Shown: positions 1-7,781 of the stretch, piece by piece
How the letters are laid out: each line of letters starts with the position of its first letter
Numbering within the stretch: the first letter of the stretch is position 1
Assembly (NCBI GenBank): GCA_027576995.1
Contig: JANBQC010000248.1
Span: forward strand, 1-39,136
DNA length: 39,136 nt
Direction: 5' to 3'
DNA from: Dimargaris cristalligena
Taxonomy: Eukaryota; Kickxellomycota; Dimargaritomycetes; Dimargaritales; Dimargaritaceae
Notes under the pieces: generated by a model
Told to the model about the DNA's origin: nothing
The model's database searches: none
What the model saw: only the letters and a program-made list of their open reading frames with translations
Position numbers and translations under genes: made by a program

Positions 1-2
1 TG

Positions 3-75
3 GGGGGTCTAGCTCAAATGGGAGAGCGCTCGCTTAGCATGCGAGAGGCACGGGGATCGATACCCTGGTCCTCCA
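3..75 (+). tRNA. tRNA-Ala (anticodon AGC)
   Basis: The 73 bases fold into a full cloverleaf. The 7-bp acceptor stem (GGGGGTC with GTCCTCC) has one G-U pair and one U-U mismatch and is followed by the discriminator A. The D stem is GCTC/GAGC, the anticodon stem CTCGC/GCGAG carries loop TTAGCAT with anticodon AGC, and the T stem is CGGGG/CCCTG with loop ATCGATA. There is no intron and CCA is not encoded, as expected for a eukaryotic nuclear gene. The T loop differs from the usual TTCRANY at its first base and the acceptor stem has a mismatch, so a slightly degenerate copy is possible. It decodes alanine GCU/GCC codons. Confidence 0.92.
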
Positions 76-106
76 TTCTTTTTATTTTTTTATTTTTTTT
101 TATTTT
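76..106 (+). terminator. RNA polymerase III T-run terminator
   Basis: Immediately after the tRNA come runs of 5, 7, 9 and 4 T residues separated by single A residues. Pol III stops at runs of four or more T, so the position directly behind the tRNA supports this role. Confidence 0.75.
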
Positions 107-573
107 GCCCATTACTCGGATTTGGCCCCTATTTTAGTGTTCTTGATATTTAATAAAAGATTGTGGTTATACATGGTATTTTATTACTCATATTGAACTG
201 TAGGTGGAGAGAAATATAAATATGAAATATGGCTGTTTTTGTTACAATATCAATTATTTTTACATATAGCATATATTGCAAGTCAGATTAAATATAGATG
301 CTCCCTGGTCACTACCAGTATAACAGGTATTTGGTTTGTCTAGGCATATTCCCCCCCCCCCATTAATACATAGTACAAAATAGGCATTTTATCTTAATCA
401 CTAAGTAATTTGTAATAAAGGGGTGCTGATGAAAAATAATTCAATGGCAAATTCAAATGTAAAAAGACTCCTTGTAAACAGCTACATAGTTTAGAAAAAA
501 AAATATTCAAGATCAGATAAAATACATTTTCTTTTGAAGAACTACTCACTGCTGACTTTTTTTTTTTGAAGTT
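107..573. other. AT-rich spacer, no gene seen
   Basis: This stretch is AT-rich, with a C10-like run near 352-361 and several A or T runs. It has no open frame of interest. It lies between the tRNA and the Tc1-like transposon and may hold older transposon debris that I cannot recognise. Confidence 0.5.
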
Positions 574-599
574 CAGTCATGGCCAACAAAAGTGAGACA
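574..599 (+). repeat. Left terminal inverted repeat of the Tc1-like element
   Basis: Starts CAGTCATGGCCAACAAAAGT and matches the reverse complement of 2479-2504 with one difference (CCAAC here, CCAGC there). It is preceded by TT instead of the expected TA. Confidence 0.9.
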
Positions 600-629
600 C
601 CAAGCCTTATCATTAAAACAAATAAAAAG

Positions 630-634
630 GCCAC
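630..634 (+). repeat. Target-site duplication GCCAC, left copy
   Basis: GCCAC directly precedes the LTR start TGTCAG and recurs at 1217-1221 directly after the LTR end. Five-base duplications are typical of Ty3/Ty1-type integration. Confidence 0.75.
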
Positions 635-1216
635 TGTCAGCCCCCCTAATCCGACTTAATCTGAACCTAACAATTGCCCATCCCTATTAGGCTGTATAGT
701 ACCATATTAACCCTCCTATAGTCACCCCTGGTACTATGGGGTTATCAGTTATTATATAACCCCTCTCCTTCTGGCCCTAATACTTTATGCCCAAATACTC
801 AACTTACTAATCCAAGACTCTTCCAGCTCCCATAAGAGTCTTCCTGATGTAAAGTTGTCTAGTTGGATTTTCATCTACATATACCTTAATCTTAGTAGTA
901 TTTCCCTTAGGACCTCCCTCTGGAGCTGTCCCTGTGTATATATAACCAGGCCCCATGGGGACTGGTTCAATTCCTTAGCTTATTCATATCCCCCAGTTTA
1001 CCTCAATAAACTCTATATATACTCACCCCCCTTATACTAACTAGTAAATGTGCCTGTTGCACATCCCTGGTATTTACCTGCATTTGTCCTTTATTGGTTA
1101 GTACTATGCATCTATCCTAACACTAGTAGCTGCTTAACCGAGTCTGAGCCCCACCTACTGCTAGAAGCCTATCCTTAGGACTCTTGATGAACTAAGAGTG
1201 GTTAACCCAGGTGTTA
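635..1216 (+). mobile_element. Solo LTR of a Ty3-like retrotransposon, nested in the Tc1-like element
   Basis: This 582-bp block starts TGTCAG and ends GGTGTTA, a decayed form of the TGTCA...TGACA ends seen intact in the relative at 38805. It is flanked by the 5-bp direct repeat GCCAC and lies between the left inverted repeat and the transposase stop. It has no coding capacity. In plus orientation there is a TATA-like stretch at 936-944 and AATAAA at 1005-1010, in the order expected of U3 and R regions. The last ~250 bp (968-1216) match 38805-39055 on the opposite strand at roughly three quarters identity by eye. The likely origin is recombination between two LTRs of a full element that deleted its interior. 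The Ty3 assignment rests only on the end motif and duplication length. Confidence 0.78.
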
Positions 1217-1221
1217 GCCAC
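1217..1221 (+). repeat. Target-site duplication GCCAC, right copy
   Basis: Matches 630-634 exactly and abuts the last base of the solo LTR. Confidence 0.75.
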
Positions 1222-1312
1222 TATTTTAATTTAATATATCTACTTGTATACATAACTATTTATAGTAAAAATAATTACATTAGAAAGCCAGAGTAAAGTA
1301 GAATACTTTTAT

Positions 1313-2366
1313 TTAATATTGGCTTAGACCACCCTTAGCATCAATCACAGCCTGAATTCTACTTGGCATGCTCTCAAAATATAGTGCTGGGTGGGTAGTG
1401 TCAATAGCTTTCCATATTGAAGTAATAATATACTTGGCTTTATCCCAGGACCAGTGGCCTGGAAACTTCTTGGCCAGATCTATATTTTTGAACCCAGATG
1501 TGCTCAATGAGACTTAAATCAGGACTTTGAGCAGGCCAATCTAAGACCCCATATTTCTTCTCAGATAGCCATGCTCTCACCATTTTGGTTGTGTGTATTG
1601 CTGCATTGTCTTGCTGAAATATCACTGCATGGCCTTCCTCAATAAGTTTATTGATCACTGGAGCCATCTGGTCCTTTAATATGTATAAATAGGCACTGCT
1701 AACCATTCCTCTTTGCTGGATGGGTGTAGTGATAGGCCTCTCCCAAAATATAATGTTGGCCTTGCTGAAACTGTGGATTCCCCCCCAGACCATAAGGGAT
1801 TGGCAGCTAGAACTGAATGTTAGCAGAAGGTTTTGAGGTGCATATGCCTGACCAGGCCTTTGGAGTACTCTTTAGTTTGCATAGGTACCCCCAATTTGAA
1901 ATGAACTTTCATCAGAAAAAAAAAAGACAAATTTCCACTTTTTGATGCTCCAATATTTTCGCTCCTTTGCAAAGTTGAGATTCTTGATCCGGTTAGTGGG
2001 TGATATGTATGGCTTCTTTCTTACTACCCTGGATTCTATATTGGCCTCCTTTAATGCCCTTTGAATTGTCTGCCGTGATATACTCTGACCAGGGAAGACA
2101 ATGGCCGTAATACCCTGGTTGGTATTAAATGGATGGGCTACTGCATATCTGACTAGTTTGTGCTTGGCATAGTTGTTGAGAATCTTGTTACAGCCCCCGC
2201 GTTGCTTAGGAGCCTTTGATCCATTATTGTTACTTGCTTTTATCACCCAGTAAACTGTAGCTCATGAGACACTAAGAATATACATAATCATTGGGACTTG
2301 TACATCTTCTTTAAACATATTACAGAGAATATCACGCTTCTTAGGGGACAAATGGGTGTATGCCAT
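1313..2366 (-). pseudogene. Tc1-type DD34E transposase, broken
   Basis: The reading frame starts with ATG at 2366 (MAYTHLSPKKRD) and ends at TAA 1315-1313, about 350 codons, the usual Tc1 transposase length. An N-terminal helix-turn-helix region is followed by a DDE nuclease domain. The first catalytic Asp is in FSDESSF, the second in FQQDNAAIH, and the Glu in SPDLSLIEHIW lies 34 residues after the second Asp, the canonical DD34E spacing. The gene is dead: TGA at 2264-2262 within the helix-turn-helix (codon 35), TAA at 1874-1872 just after the first catalytic motif, and a frameshift in an A-run near 1488-1500 after the catalytic Glu. All three catalytic residues survive, so decay is moderate. 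The stop inside SVS-TVYW is consistent with CGA to TGA. Confidence 0.93.
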
Positions 2367-2478
2367 AATGAAGAGGAGGCACGAATTAATTAGTTATGGT
2401 ATAAGACATTTAAAAAGAAAGAAATATGAATATGAAAAATTGGGGCTTAATATATGGCACCCCATCACAATAATTTTT

Positions 2479-2504
2479 TGTCTCACTTTTGCTGGCCATG
2501 ACTG
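2479..2504 (-). repeat. Right terminal inverted repeat of the Tc1-like element
   Basis: Reverse complement of the left repeat with one difference. It is followed by TA at 2505-2506, the expected target dinucleotide. The transposase ATG lies about 113 bp inside this end. Confidence 0.9.
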
Positions 2505-2692
2505 TACTCCCATATAAGATTCGTTGAAGGTACTTCCATACTTTAGTGTGGCCAACCTACACTTAATAATTGGACCTGGGACGAGGTGACTACAGCGCAG
2601 TGCCATTTTGATACCATTCAAGCCCATCAAAAACAGCAGACGGACATGTAGATTCCTCTTTGAACTGTATAAATAGATATAGCTTCGCCTCC

Positions 2693-2836
2693 ATATGGGA
2701 GAAGTTCATTCAGGCTGTATAATGAAAAATCCGTTGGATGAGGCCAATATTACTGGTTAAAAGCTATTCCCACATATGTTTGCCCATCCACATATTATGT
2801 AAAGCCTTATACAGTTGGTTTGAATTTCATCCATAT
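2693..2836 (+). repeat. MITE-like repeat, copy A
   Basis: A 144-bp copy of a repeat that also occurs at 4504-4646 (same strand) and 24926-25069 (opposite strand). All share ATATGGG at one end, CTGTATAA inside it, the core ATCCGTTGGATGA, ACTGGTTAA in the middle, and TTATACA and CCATAT at the far end. The two ends are imperfect inverted repeats of about 30 bp. It has no coding capacity, so it is a non-autonomous DNA element or similar. It lies about 190 bp upstream of the zinc-finger ATG, in its likely promoter. Confidence 0.72.
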
Positions 2837-2990
2837 TCAGCCGACATCCACTTCACCCTCTACCACACTTTTACCAATTTCACTGCGGTAAGCCCAACAT
2901 TACACTGGTTCTTCGCCTCCAACTTCTTCACCAGACTATTCTTCTTTATTTCTTAGAAGGGACCCCACCTGTCTGACTTATCTGTCCTTA

Positions 2991-2999
2991 CTTTTATAC
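2991..2999 (+). promoter_or_regulatory. TATA-like box of the zinc-finger gene
   Basis: CTTTTATAC lies about 25-33 bases upstream of the ATG at 3024, after a CT-rich stretch. A short leader of only a few bases would follow. The motif is weak and there is no transcript evidence. Confidence 0.3.
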
Positions 3000-3023
3000 C
3001 CTCCACTGTCTACCCTTAGCAAA

Positions 3024-3755
3024 ATGCGTCTCTTTGGAACAACTTCCCTACTCATCCTGGGCGCCCTCGCCCTCAGCCATGCCACCGACCAGGATAACCC
3101 TGACATCAACCTCAATAATTTCATCAATTCCAGAAGCCCCGCCATTTCTTATGAGGTTGCCGCTGCGGATCTAATCCAAGGTCCCTTCTTCAGGGAAGCA
3201 ACATGGCAAGAAACTTCCGAGTATATTGGGGGACTTAACGGTCATGAGCTAGAACTTTACATTGGTTTACTCGAACACTACATGAACGACGAGAAAGTTA
3301 AACGATCCCACCTCAATGAACAGGAAACATCCCTTGACTCTATTGCTGGAGGTCACCATGACGATTCGGCGGTGGTCCACCCAGCGCGCTACTAGGCCGA
3401 GGCCAGTGGTTCTGGCTCGGGAAGCGGCAGTCGCCCGGTCCCGGAACCCCAGCCTCTCGCTCCCCAACCATCGCACGGGAACCCCGCCGAAGCGCAAGCA
3501 TGGTATTGCTATATGCAGCCCATCTATGAGCAAATGAAGAAGGATTTGAATCATCGAATTGACTGTCCGGTATGTAAAAAAATATTTACTTTCTACACTG
3601 CTCGCGATCGTCACCTGCGCATTCACACGGGTGAAAAACCCTTCACTTGCAATCAGTGTGCTAAAGGATTCGCATGTAAAGATAAACTAAATTCGCATCA
3701 ATTGAGAGCCAAAGGCTGTGGGCCAGGCGTAAACTGTCCCCCTTCGGACAATTAA
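3024..3755 (+). pseudogene. Predicted secreted C2H2 zinc-finger protein, split by one in-frame TAG
   Basis: One frame is open from ATG 3024 to TAA 3753-3755 except for a single TAG at 3393-3395. The first 123 residues start with a clear signal peptide (MRLFGTTSLLILGALALSHA), followed by an acidic, mainly helical region. After the TAG come 119 codons in the same frame: a Gly/Ser then Pro/Gln-rich linker (ASGSGSGS...PEPQPLAPQP), then two zinc fingers. Finger 1 is CPVC...HLRIH, followed by the classic linker TGEKPF. Finger 2 is CNQC with one His and a terminal Cys (C2HC). The linker is much more GC-rich than its flanks. The TAG is one C-to-T change from a Gln codon. Alternatives are a spliced intron ending at this TAG (for example GT at 3297, 99 nt, phase-preserving but with a poor donor), or stop-codon readthrough. 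The nearby Whi5-like gene ends in TAG, which argues against a reassigned code. A signal peptide joined to a nucleic-acid-binding finger is unusual. I do not know the protein's function. Confidence 0.62.
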
Positions 3756-4503
3756 CCATGCTAGCCAATATCCCTAGGCTAAACTGGCTGAAATGGGCCT
3801 GACCACTTCCCAATATATGTCTTTTATGAAACGTAGCCACCCCTCCTTTATGATGGGTCTGCTATCTATTTTTTTTTACATTTGTGGTTTATTGGATCAA
3901 CTTTTCTTTACACTCCATCCCATCAAATAAATCCTCATTTTGTTTAGACTTATACATCGATTTATGTATAACTGAATTATACATGCTCATATTGGAATTG
4001 GTACCGGAGTCTGTTTACCCTAATTGGCATAATTGTTTCTCTGGGATATGTCAATCTTGGCCCCTTCGTTTCTAGGCATGTTGACTGTCAGGTTTTTATA
4101 GTAACAAATTACCAGCTTGGGGTCAAAATAGGCCACTCTTATAAAAAATACAACCGTTAGATTCCTTTTACTCGAACTGTTGGCTATAATTTGATTCCAC
4201 TCTGAGAGGGGCCCTGGGAAACCCACGGTCCTTAATGGAGAGAAAATCGGGATGTCTTTGTGGATTAAGGGCCCACTACACTTCCTTTCTGTTATCAGCC
4301 TGAGTTCGGGAAATTAAGATCCATTAATAGCCTTGTTGGTTTGAAGGTCTTACTTGGGCCTGGACGTATTAGATAAGGCCATACTATATTGTAGGATTAT
4401 ATAATAATAAATGAATGGTTCTATGGCAGCGCTAGTGCTGAGTCTGGTATATTGATGTACCCACCACCCAGCATTAATGGGTCAAATAAAGATTAGGTCA
4501 TCA
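3756..4503. other. 3' flank of the zinc-finger gene, no further gene seen
   Basis: AATAAA at 3926-3931, about 170 bp after the stop, could serve as polyadenylation signal. The rest is AT-rich with only short random frames. Confidence 0.4.
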
Positions 4504-4646
4504 ATATGGGAAAGGTTCAACCAGACTGTATAACGATAAATCCGTTGGATGAGGCAAAAACCACTGGTTAATAATGGATTTCTCATATACTTTCCCATAC
4601 ACGTATTATCCAAAACTTTATACATCTGCACTGAATTCCACCCATA
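4504..4646 (+). repeat. MITE-like repeat, copy B
   Basis: A 143-bp copy in the same orientation as copy A. Shared landmarks are ATATGGGAAAGGTTCAACC at the left, ATCCGTTGGATGAGG in the core, ACTGGTTAA in the middle and TTCCACCCATAT at the right. The right end runs straight into a (TA)n tract to about 4662. Copies A and B bracket the zinc-finger gene as direct repeats about 1.8 kb apart. Confidence 0.75.
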
Positions 4647-6075
4647 TATATATATATATATATTGCCTGATGGGATAAGAGGTATCAGGTTTCCGGGGGC
4701 AAGTGGTCACTAATTAAACCTTACCGTAGTTCGATAGAACCTACACTGTTTACATTTATATATATGTGTGTTTTTTTAAAGGCGCTATTGCTCTGATCGG
4801 ACTCCAATGTCCCATTTACCGCTCTGGCAAACTAACCGGGTATGACCATTATATGATATATACGTGGGTCTGAGACGACTATCAGTTTGGCCTGTTAACT
4901 GATGGTGTATACACTAGGCCCCGATAACAGGTAGATAGACGGAGAAAATCGGGGACAAGAGATGGGATGACCACGCAGGCCGAGATTTCTTTTTTCGATC
5001 CTTGGTCTGATTGATTCGCCAATTATTATTATTATTTTGTAAAAAAAAAAATGTCTAGCCCATGGGACAGACGAGAAAGGTGGTAAGTAGGCATCTAAAA
5101 AATTATTGGGGACATAAAAAGACGCAACAGTGCTGGTGAGGACGGCAGGTATTGAACAGGACAACCTTTGAAATTCAGTATTCGGAGGTACCGCTAATAA
5201 AAGGGCTACCATAGTATGGTATAATCCCCAACATCCTGTTAAGATGGTCTCACTATGGAATGATCATTATCCCCTTTATGTATAATATTGAGCACCCGAT
5301 TTATCATTAGAAAATCAATATCACAGTCTGTTATATACCAAGATACTGTAGGTTGGATTGTCTCTTTACGGGTGGACAACTTGATACACTTTGATACGGT
5401 ATTTATTTCCATACGCCTCTTGTTTTTATCTATGCATAGCTGGACTATACCTTTTTATAATGAATGGACTTTTTTTTCATGATAGAGATGTTAATTTTAC
5501 TAATACTAATTCGTTACATGCACGGAATCATATCATTCCCGGATTTTTATAATTTGACAAATCCGCCAAAAGAGGATTTAATTAGTATCGAATATTGAGA
5601 AAATAAATGACAAAAAATGCAATAAAAAGAATGGGTATAGAAATATATATAATGGGTATGTGTGTGGATATATGTGAATATATAAAACGGGAATGTGAGA
5701 ATGGATGGGTGTGATTGATCAGACTGATGTATGTATATGTAGGTATGGAAGAGTGTAAGATGCAGGAGGTGATGGCACCACAATGAATAAGCAGAGGTGA
5801 CTAAGCGGCAAATAGAATTTTTTTAAAAAAAATCGATAGCTGGTTCATTTCAAAATGACAGATCCCGTATACAAAATATGTACGTCCCAGTCCGACAGTG
5901 AAGGCAATAGACAACAAACACTAATAGCATAAGTAATATATCAAAAAAAAAACCTATAAAAAAAATCGCCAAGAGGAATTATTAAAACATGAGAAAGATG
6001 TAGGGGACATAGAATTGAAGGGGTAGGGCAGCTGAGGTAAATATGAAGTGGAATTAGAGCCACCGCCACCCCTAC
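4647..6075. other. AT-rich intergenic region, no gene supported
   Basis: Holds a (TA)n tract, A/T runs at 4770-4777, 5041-5051 and 5945-5968, and short open frames on both strands that look random (the largest is 105 codons, 4895-5212 minus, hydrophobic but unrecognised). Its right end is the 3' flank of the Whi5-like gene. Confidence 0.5.
5818..5832. promoter_or_regulatory. T7A8 palindromic poly(dA:dT) element
   Basis: Seven T followed by eight A, about 245 bp beyond the stop of the Whi5-like gene. The same TnAn design recurs at 7768-7781 and 21036-21052. Such tracts resist nucleosomes; a boundary or terminator role is inferred. Confidence 0.3.
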
Positions 6076-7686
6076 CTATTCAGCTAAAGTGGGAGTAGTA
6101 GCGGTAAGAGTCGCCGACATGGGTGAAGGTGACCATGGTACGGTATGATGGCTCGGCTCGACCAACCCACCCCTTTCCTCCATCGTCAACAGCGGGGTCG
6201 GTGCCGGTGTGACCAGCGCCTTCACCCTCTCCCCAGACCCCCGCTGACCGAGACGTAGAATCGGACGCGCCGAGGCCAATTCGGAAATAAGGGGGGTGGT
6301 CGGCGGCTGCTGATCCAGGACTCCCGGTGGCCGGGGGATGGGCCCCGATCCGTCCCGGTCCACCCCTTCAGCCACCGAGTCCGATTTTAGAGCCATAGTA
6401 TCCGCTGACTGTCCTGACGACGGCTCCTGCCGCCAAGTCGATCGGAACGACGGGGAGTAAGGGGTAGCGTAATTAGGGTACAGCGAATTCGCCGTATGGG
6501 CGGACGTAAGCCGGGCGGGGGTTAAAAAGGATGATGTAGCGTGAAATGAATTAGGAACAGGCGTAGCAGTAGTCGGAGTCGTTGTTGATAGGGCGGTAGT
6601 GGGAGTCATGGGTTCCTGACAATACCGATCTCCACTCAATAATGAGGTGAGTTCACCCCCCCTGGAAAGACTATGCCTACTAGAACCACTATTGCGGTGC
6701 TGGTGCCCGTAGAGGTCCAAAAGAGTGGGCCGCTTCCCCACCAATACCGTCTGCAACGAATTACTGCTGCCACTGCTACTACTATTACTACTACTGCTGC
6801 TGATATGACTCTGGCCATTATCATGGGAAGATGCGGATACTACGTCGGATTGCTGGAATAGCAGCATGGCCTCGGCCGCATTGACCATGGTCGATGGAGC
6901 GGGATAATGCGGGTGATTCGAGCCAAGGGTGGTCGAAGCGCACCGCTTAAGCCGGGGAGGTTGGGGATCGGTGGCCGATTGTGAAACGGCGGTGAAATTC
7001 GGAGGATAACTGAAATACCGGGTTGACAGGCGCTTGGTCGGGGTTTTAAAGTCCGACCCCGCTGCGGAAGACGATGACGACGACGAGGAGGAGGAGGAAG
7101 AGGTAGTGATGGTGGAAGGTAGATGTAGGTTACGGGACGACGAATGGATATGAATACCGGGCTGTGCACCCGTCATCTCCGGGTAAGTCAAACCCGAACC
7201 GGAATCTAGGGATACTAATGATGAAGATGATGAGGACAATGTCGAAGATTGTAGAGATGTGAAGGGCGGTGGTGGTTGAATAGCCGAACCCTTCCAAACC
7301 GACCTGCCTTCGGGAATGCCACACGCCTCCAGATGAGCGGTATTTAACCGCTGGCCCACCTCGGGCACGGTGTGGAATGAGATACCCGGAATGGCCTGTT
7401 CCAACGAAAGTCGAAGGCGTTTCCGGGGGGTCAGCGATCCATCACCGGGCACATGGGCGGAATCGCCTATCGATTCCCGGGAGGTCGACGGGGACACTGA
7501 TGGATCAGCGCCGATATCCGTAGCTCCAGTATCGTTTTTTTGAATGAAGAGACGGTGGATCTTAGTGCGTTCGGTTTCGGGGAGCCGGGCGTAAAGGGCG
7601 GTGACTTGTTCGAAGGACTTGTCTTGCCAGCCATAATCAACCTTGAATTTGGCAAAGGAGAGGGTGGCGTGGAGAGTATCGGCAAT
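6076..7686 (-). CDS. Serine-rich, CDK-site-bearing protein; Whi5/Nrm1-like G1/S repressor candidate (5' exon missing)
   Basis: A frame of 536 codons is open from 7686 to TAG 6078-6076. It has no ATG near its start: its first codon follows TTTAG (7691-7687), a good 3' splice site, so a first exon lies upstream and is not resolved. A possible donor GTATCT at 7740-7735 would make a 54-nt intron. Residue order, counted from 7686: an N-terminal segment SFAKFKVDYGWQDKSFEQVT at 9-28; a CDK-type site SLTPRKRLR near 84-92; long Ser runs near 150-210; KTPTKRL near 215-221; MVNAAEAMLLFQQSD at 268-282; another Ser block; LTPARL; and a Pro/Thr-rich tail. Whi5/Nrm1-type repressors are disordered, rich in Ser and CDK sites, and carry a short helical AAxxLLxF-like GTB motif that docks on SBF/MBF; residues 268-282 resemble it. 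The motif is short and the rest is low complexity, so the family call is tentative. The protein would be nuclear. GTG at 7497 is not a credible start. Confidence 0.6.
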   Translation of the reverse strand: MADTLHATLSFAKFKVDYGWQDKSFEQVTALYARLPETERTKIHRLFIQKNDTGATDIGADPSVSPSTSRESIGDSAHVPGDGSLTPRKRLRLSLEQAIPGISFHTVPEVGQRLNTAHLEACGIPEGRSVWKGSAIQPPPPFTSLQSSTLSSSSSSLVSLDSGSGLTYPEMTGAQPGIHIHSSSRNLHLPSTITTSSSSSSSSSSSSAAGSDFKTPTKRLSTRYFSYPPNFTAVSQSATDPQPPRLKRCASTTLGSNHPHYPAPSTMVNAAEAMLLFQQSDVVSASSHDNGQSHISSSSSNSSSSGSSNSLQTVLVGKRPTLLDLYGHQHRNSGSSRHSLSRGGELTSLLSGDRYCQEPMTPTTALSTTTPTTATPVPNSFHATSSFLTPARLTSAHTANSLYPNYATPYSPSFRSTWRQEPSSGQSADTMALKSDSVAEGVDRDGSGPIPRPPGVLDQQPPTTPLISELASARPILRLGQRGSGERVKALVTPAPTPLLTMEERGGLVEPSHHTVPWSPSPMSATLTATTPTLAE

Positions 7687-7767
7687 CTAAATGGCGTTGA
7701 CATGGAAGCATGGGATCGTAGAGGAATGTGAGTGAGATACGCCACGATATAAAAATTATCCGTATTA

Positions 7768-7781
7768 TTTTTTTAAAAAAA
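7768..7781. promoter_or_regulatory. T7A7 palindromic poly(dA:dT) element upstream of the Whi5-like gene
   Basis: Seven T followed by seven A, about 80 bp upstream of the open frame. The adjacent minus-strand sequence TTTTTATATCG at 7756-7746 could act as an AT-rich core promoter. The nucleosome-excluding role is known for dA:dT tracts in general; its use here is inferred. Confidence 0.35.

Larger units (their letters stand above)
574..2504 (-). mobile_element. Tc1/mariner-family DNA transposon, inactive
   Basis: The element is bounded by 26-bp terminal inverted repeats at 574-599 and 2479-2504 that differ at one base and begin CAGTCATGGCC. A TA dinucleotide, the Tc1 target, follows the right end. 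On the left the bases are TT, so one target copy has probably mutated. The full span is 1931 bp, but it contains a later 582-bp LTR insertion plus its 5-bp duplication. Without these the element is 1344 bp, the usual Tc1-like size. The transposase runs leftward and carries two stops and a frameshift, so this copy cannot move itself. Confidence 0.9.

Noticed and set aside
963..973. GGTTCAATTCC inside the left LTR matches a tRNA B box, hinting at a tRNA-derived SINE.
   Set aside because: No A box at the right distance, and the ends plus 5-bp target duplication fit an LTR.
3393..3395. UAG reassigned to an amino acid, which would make the zinc-finger gene intact.
   Set aside because: The Whi5-like frame ends in TAG with no meaningful extension, and the Tc1 transposase stops look like ordinary decay; one TAG is not evidence for a new code.
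7467..7497. GTG at 7497 as start of a 473-residue protein.
   Set aside because: Fungal nuclear genes rarely start at GTG and the frame stays open and protein-like for 63 further codons upstream to a good splice acceptor.
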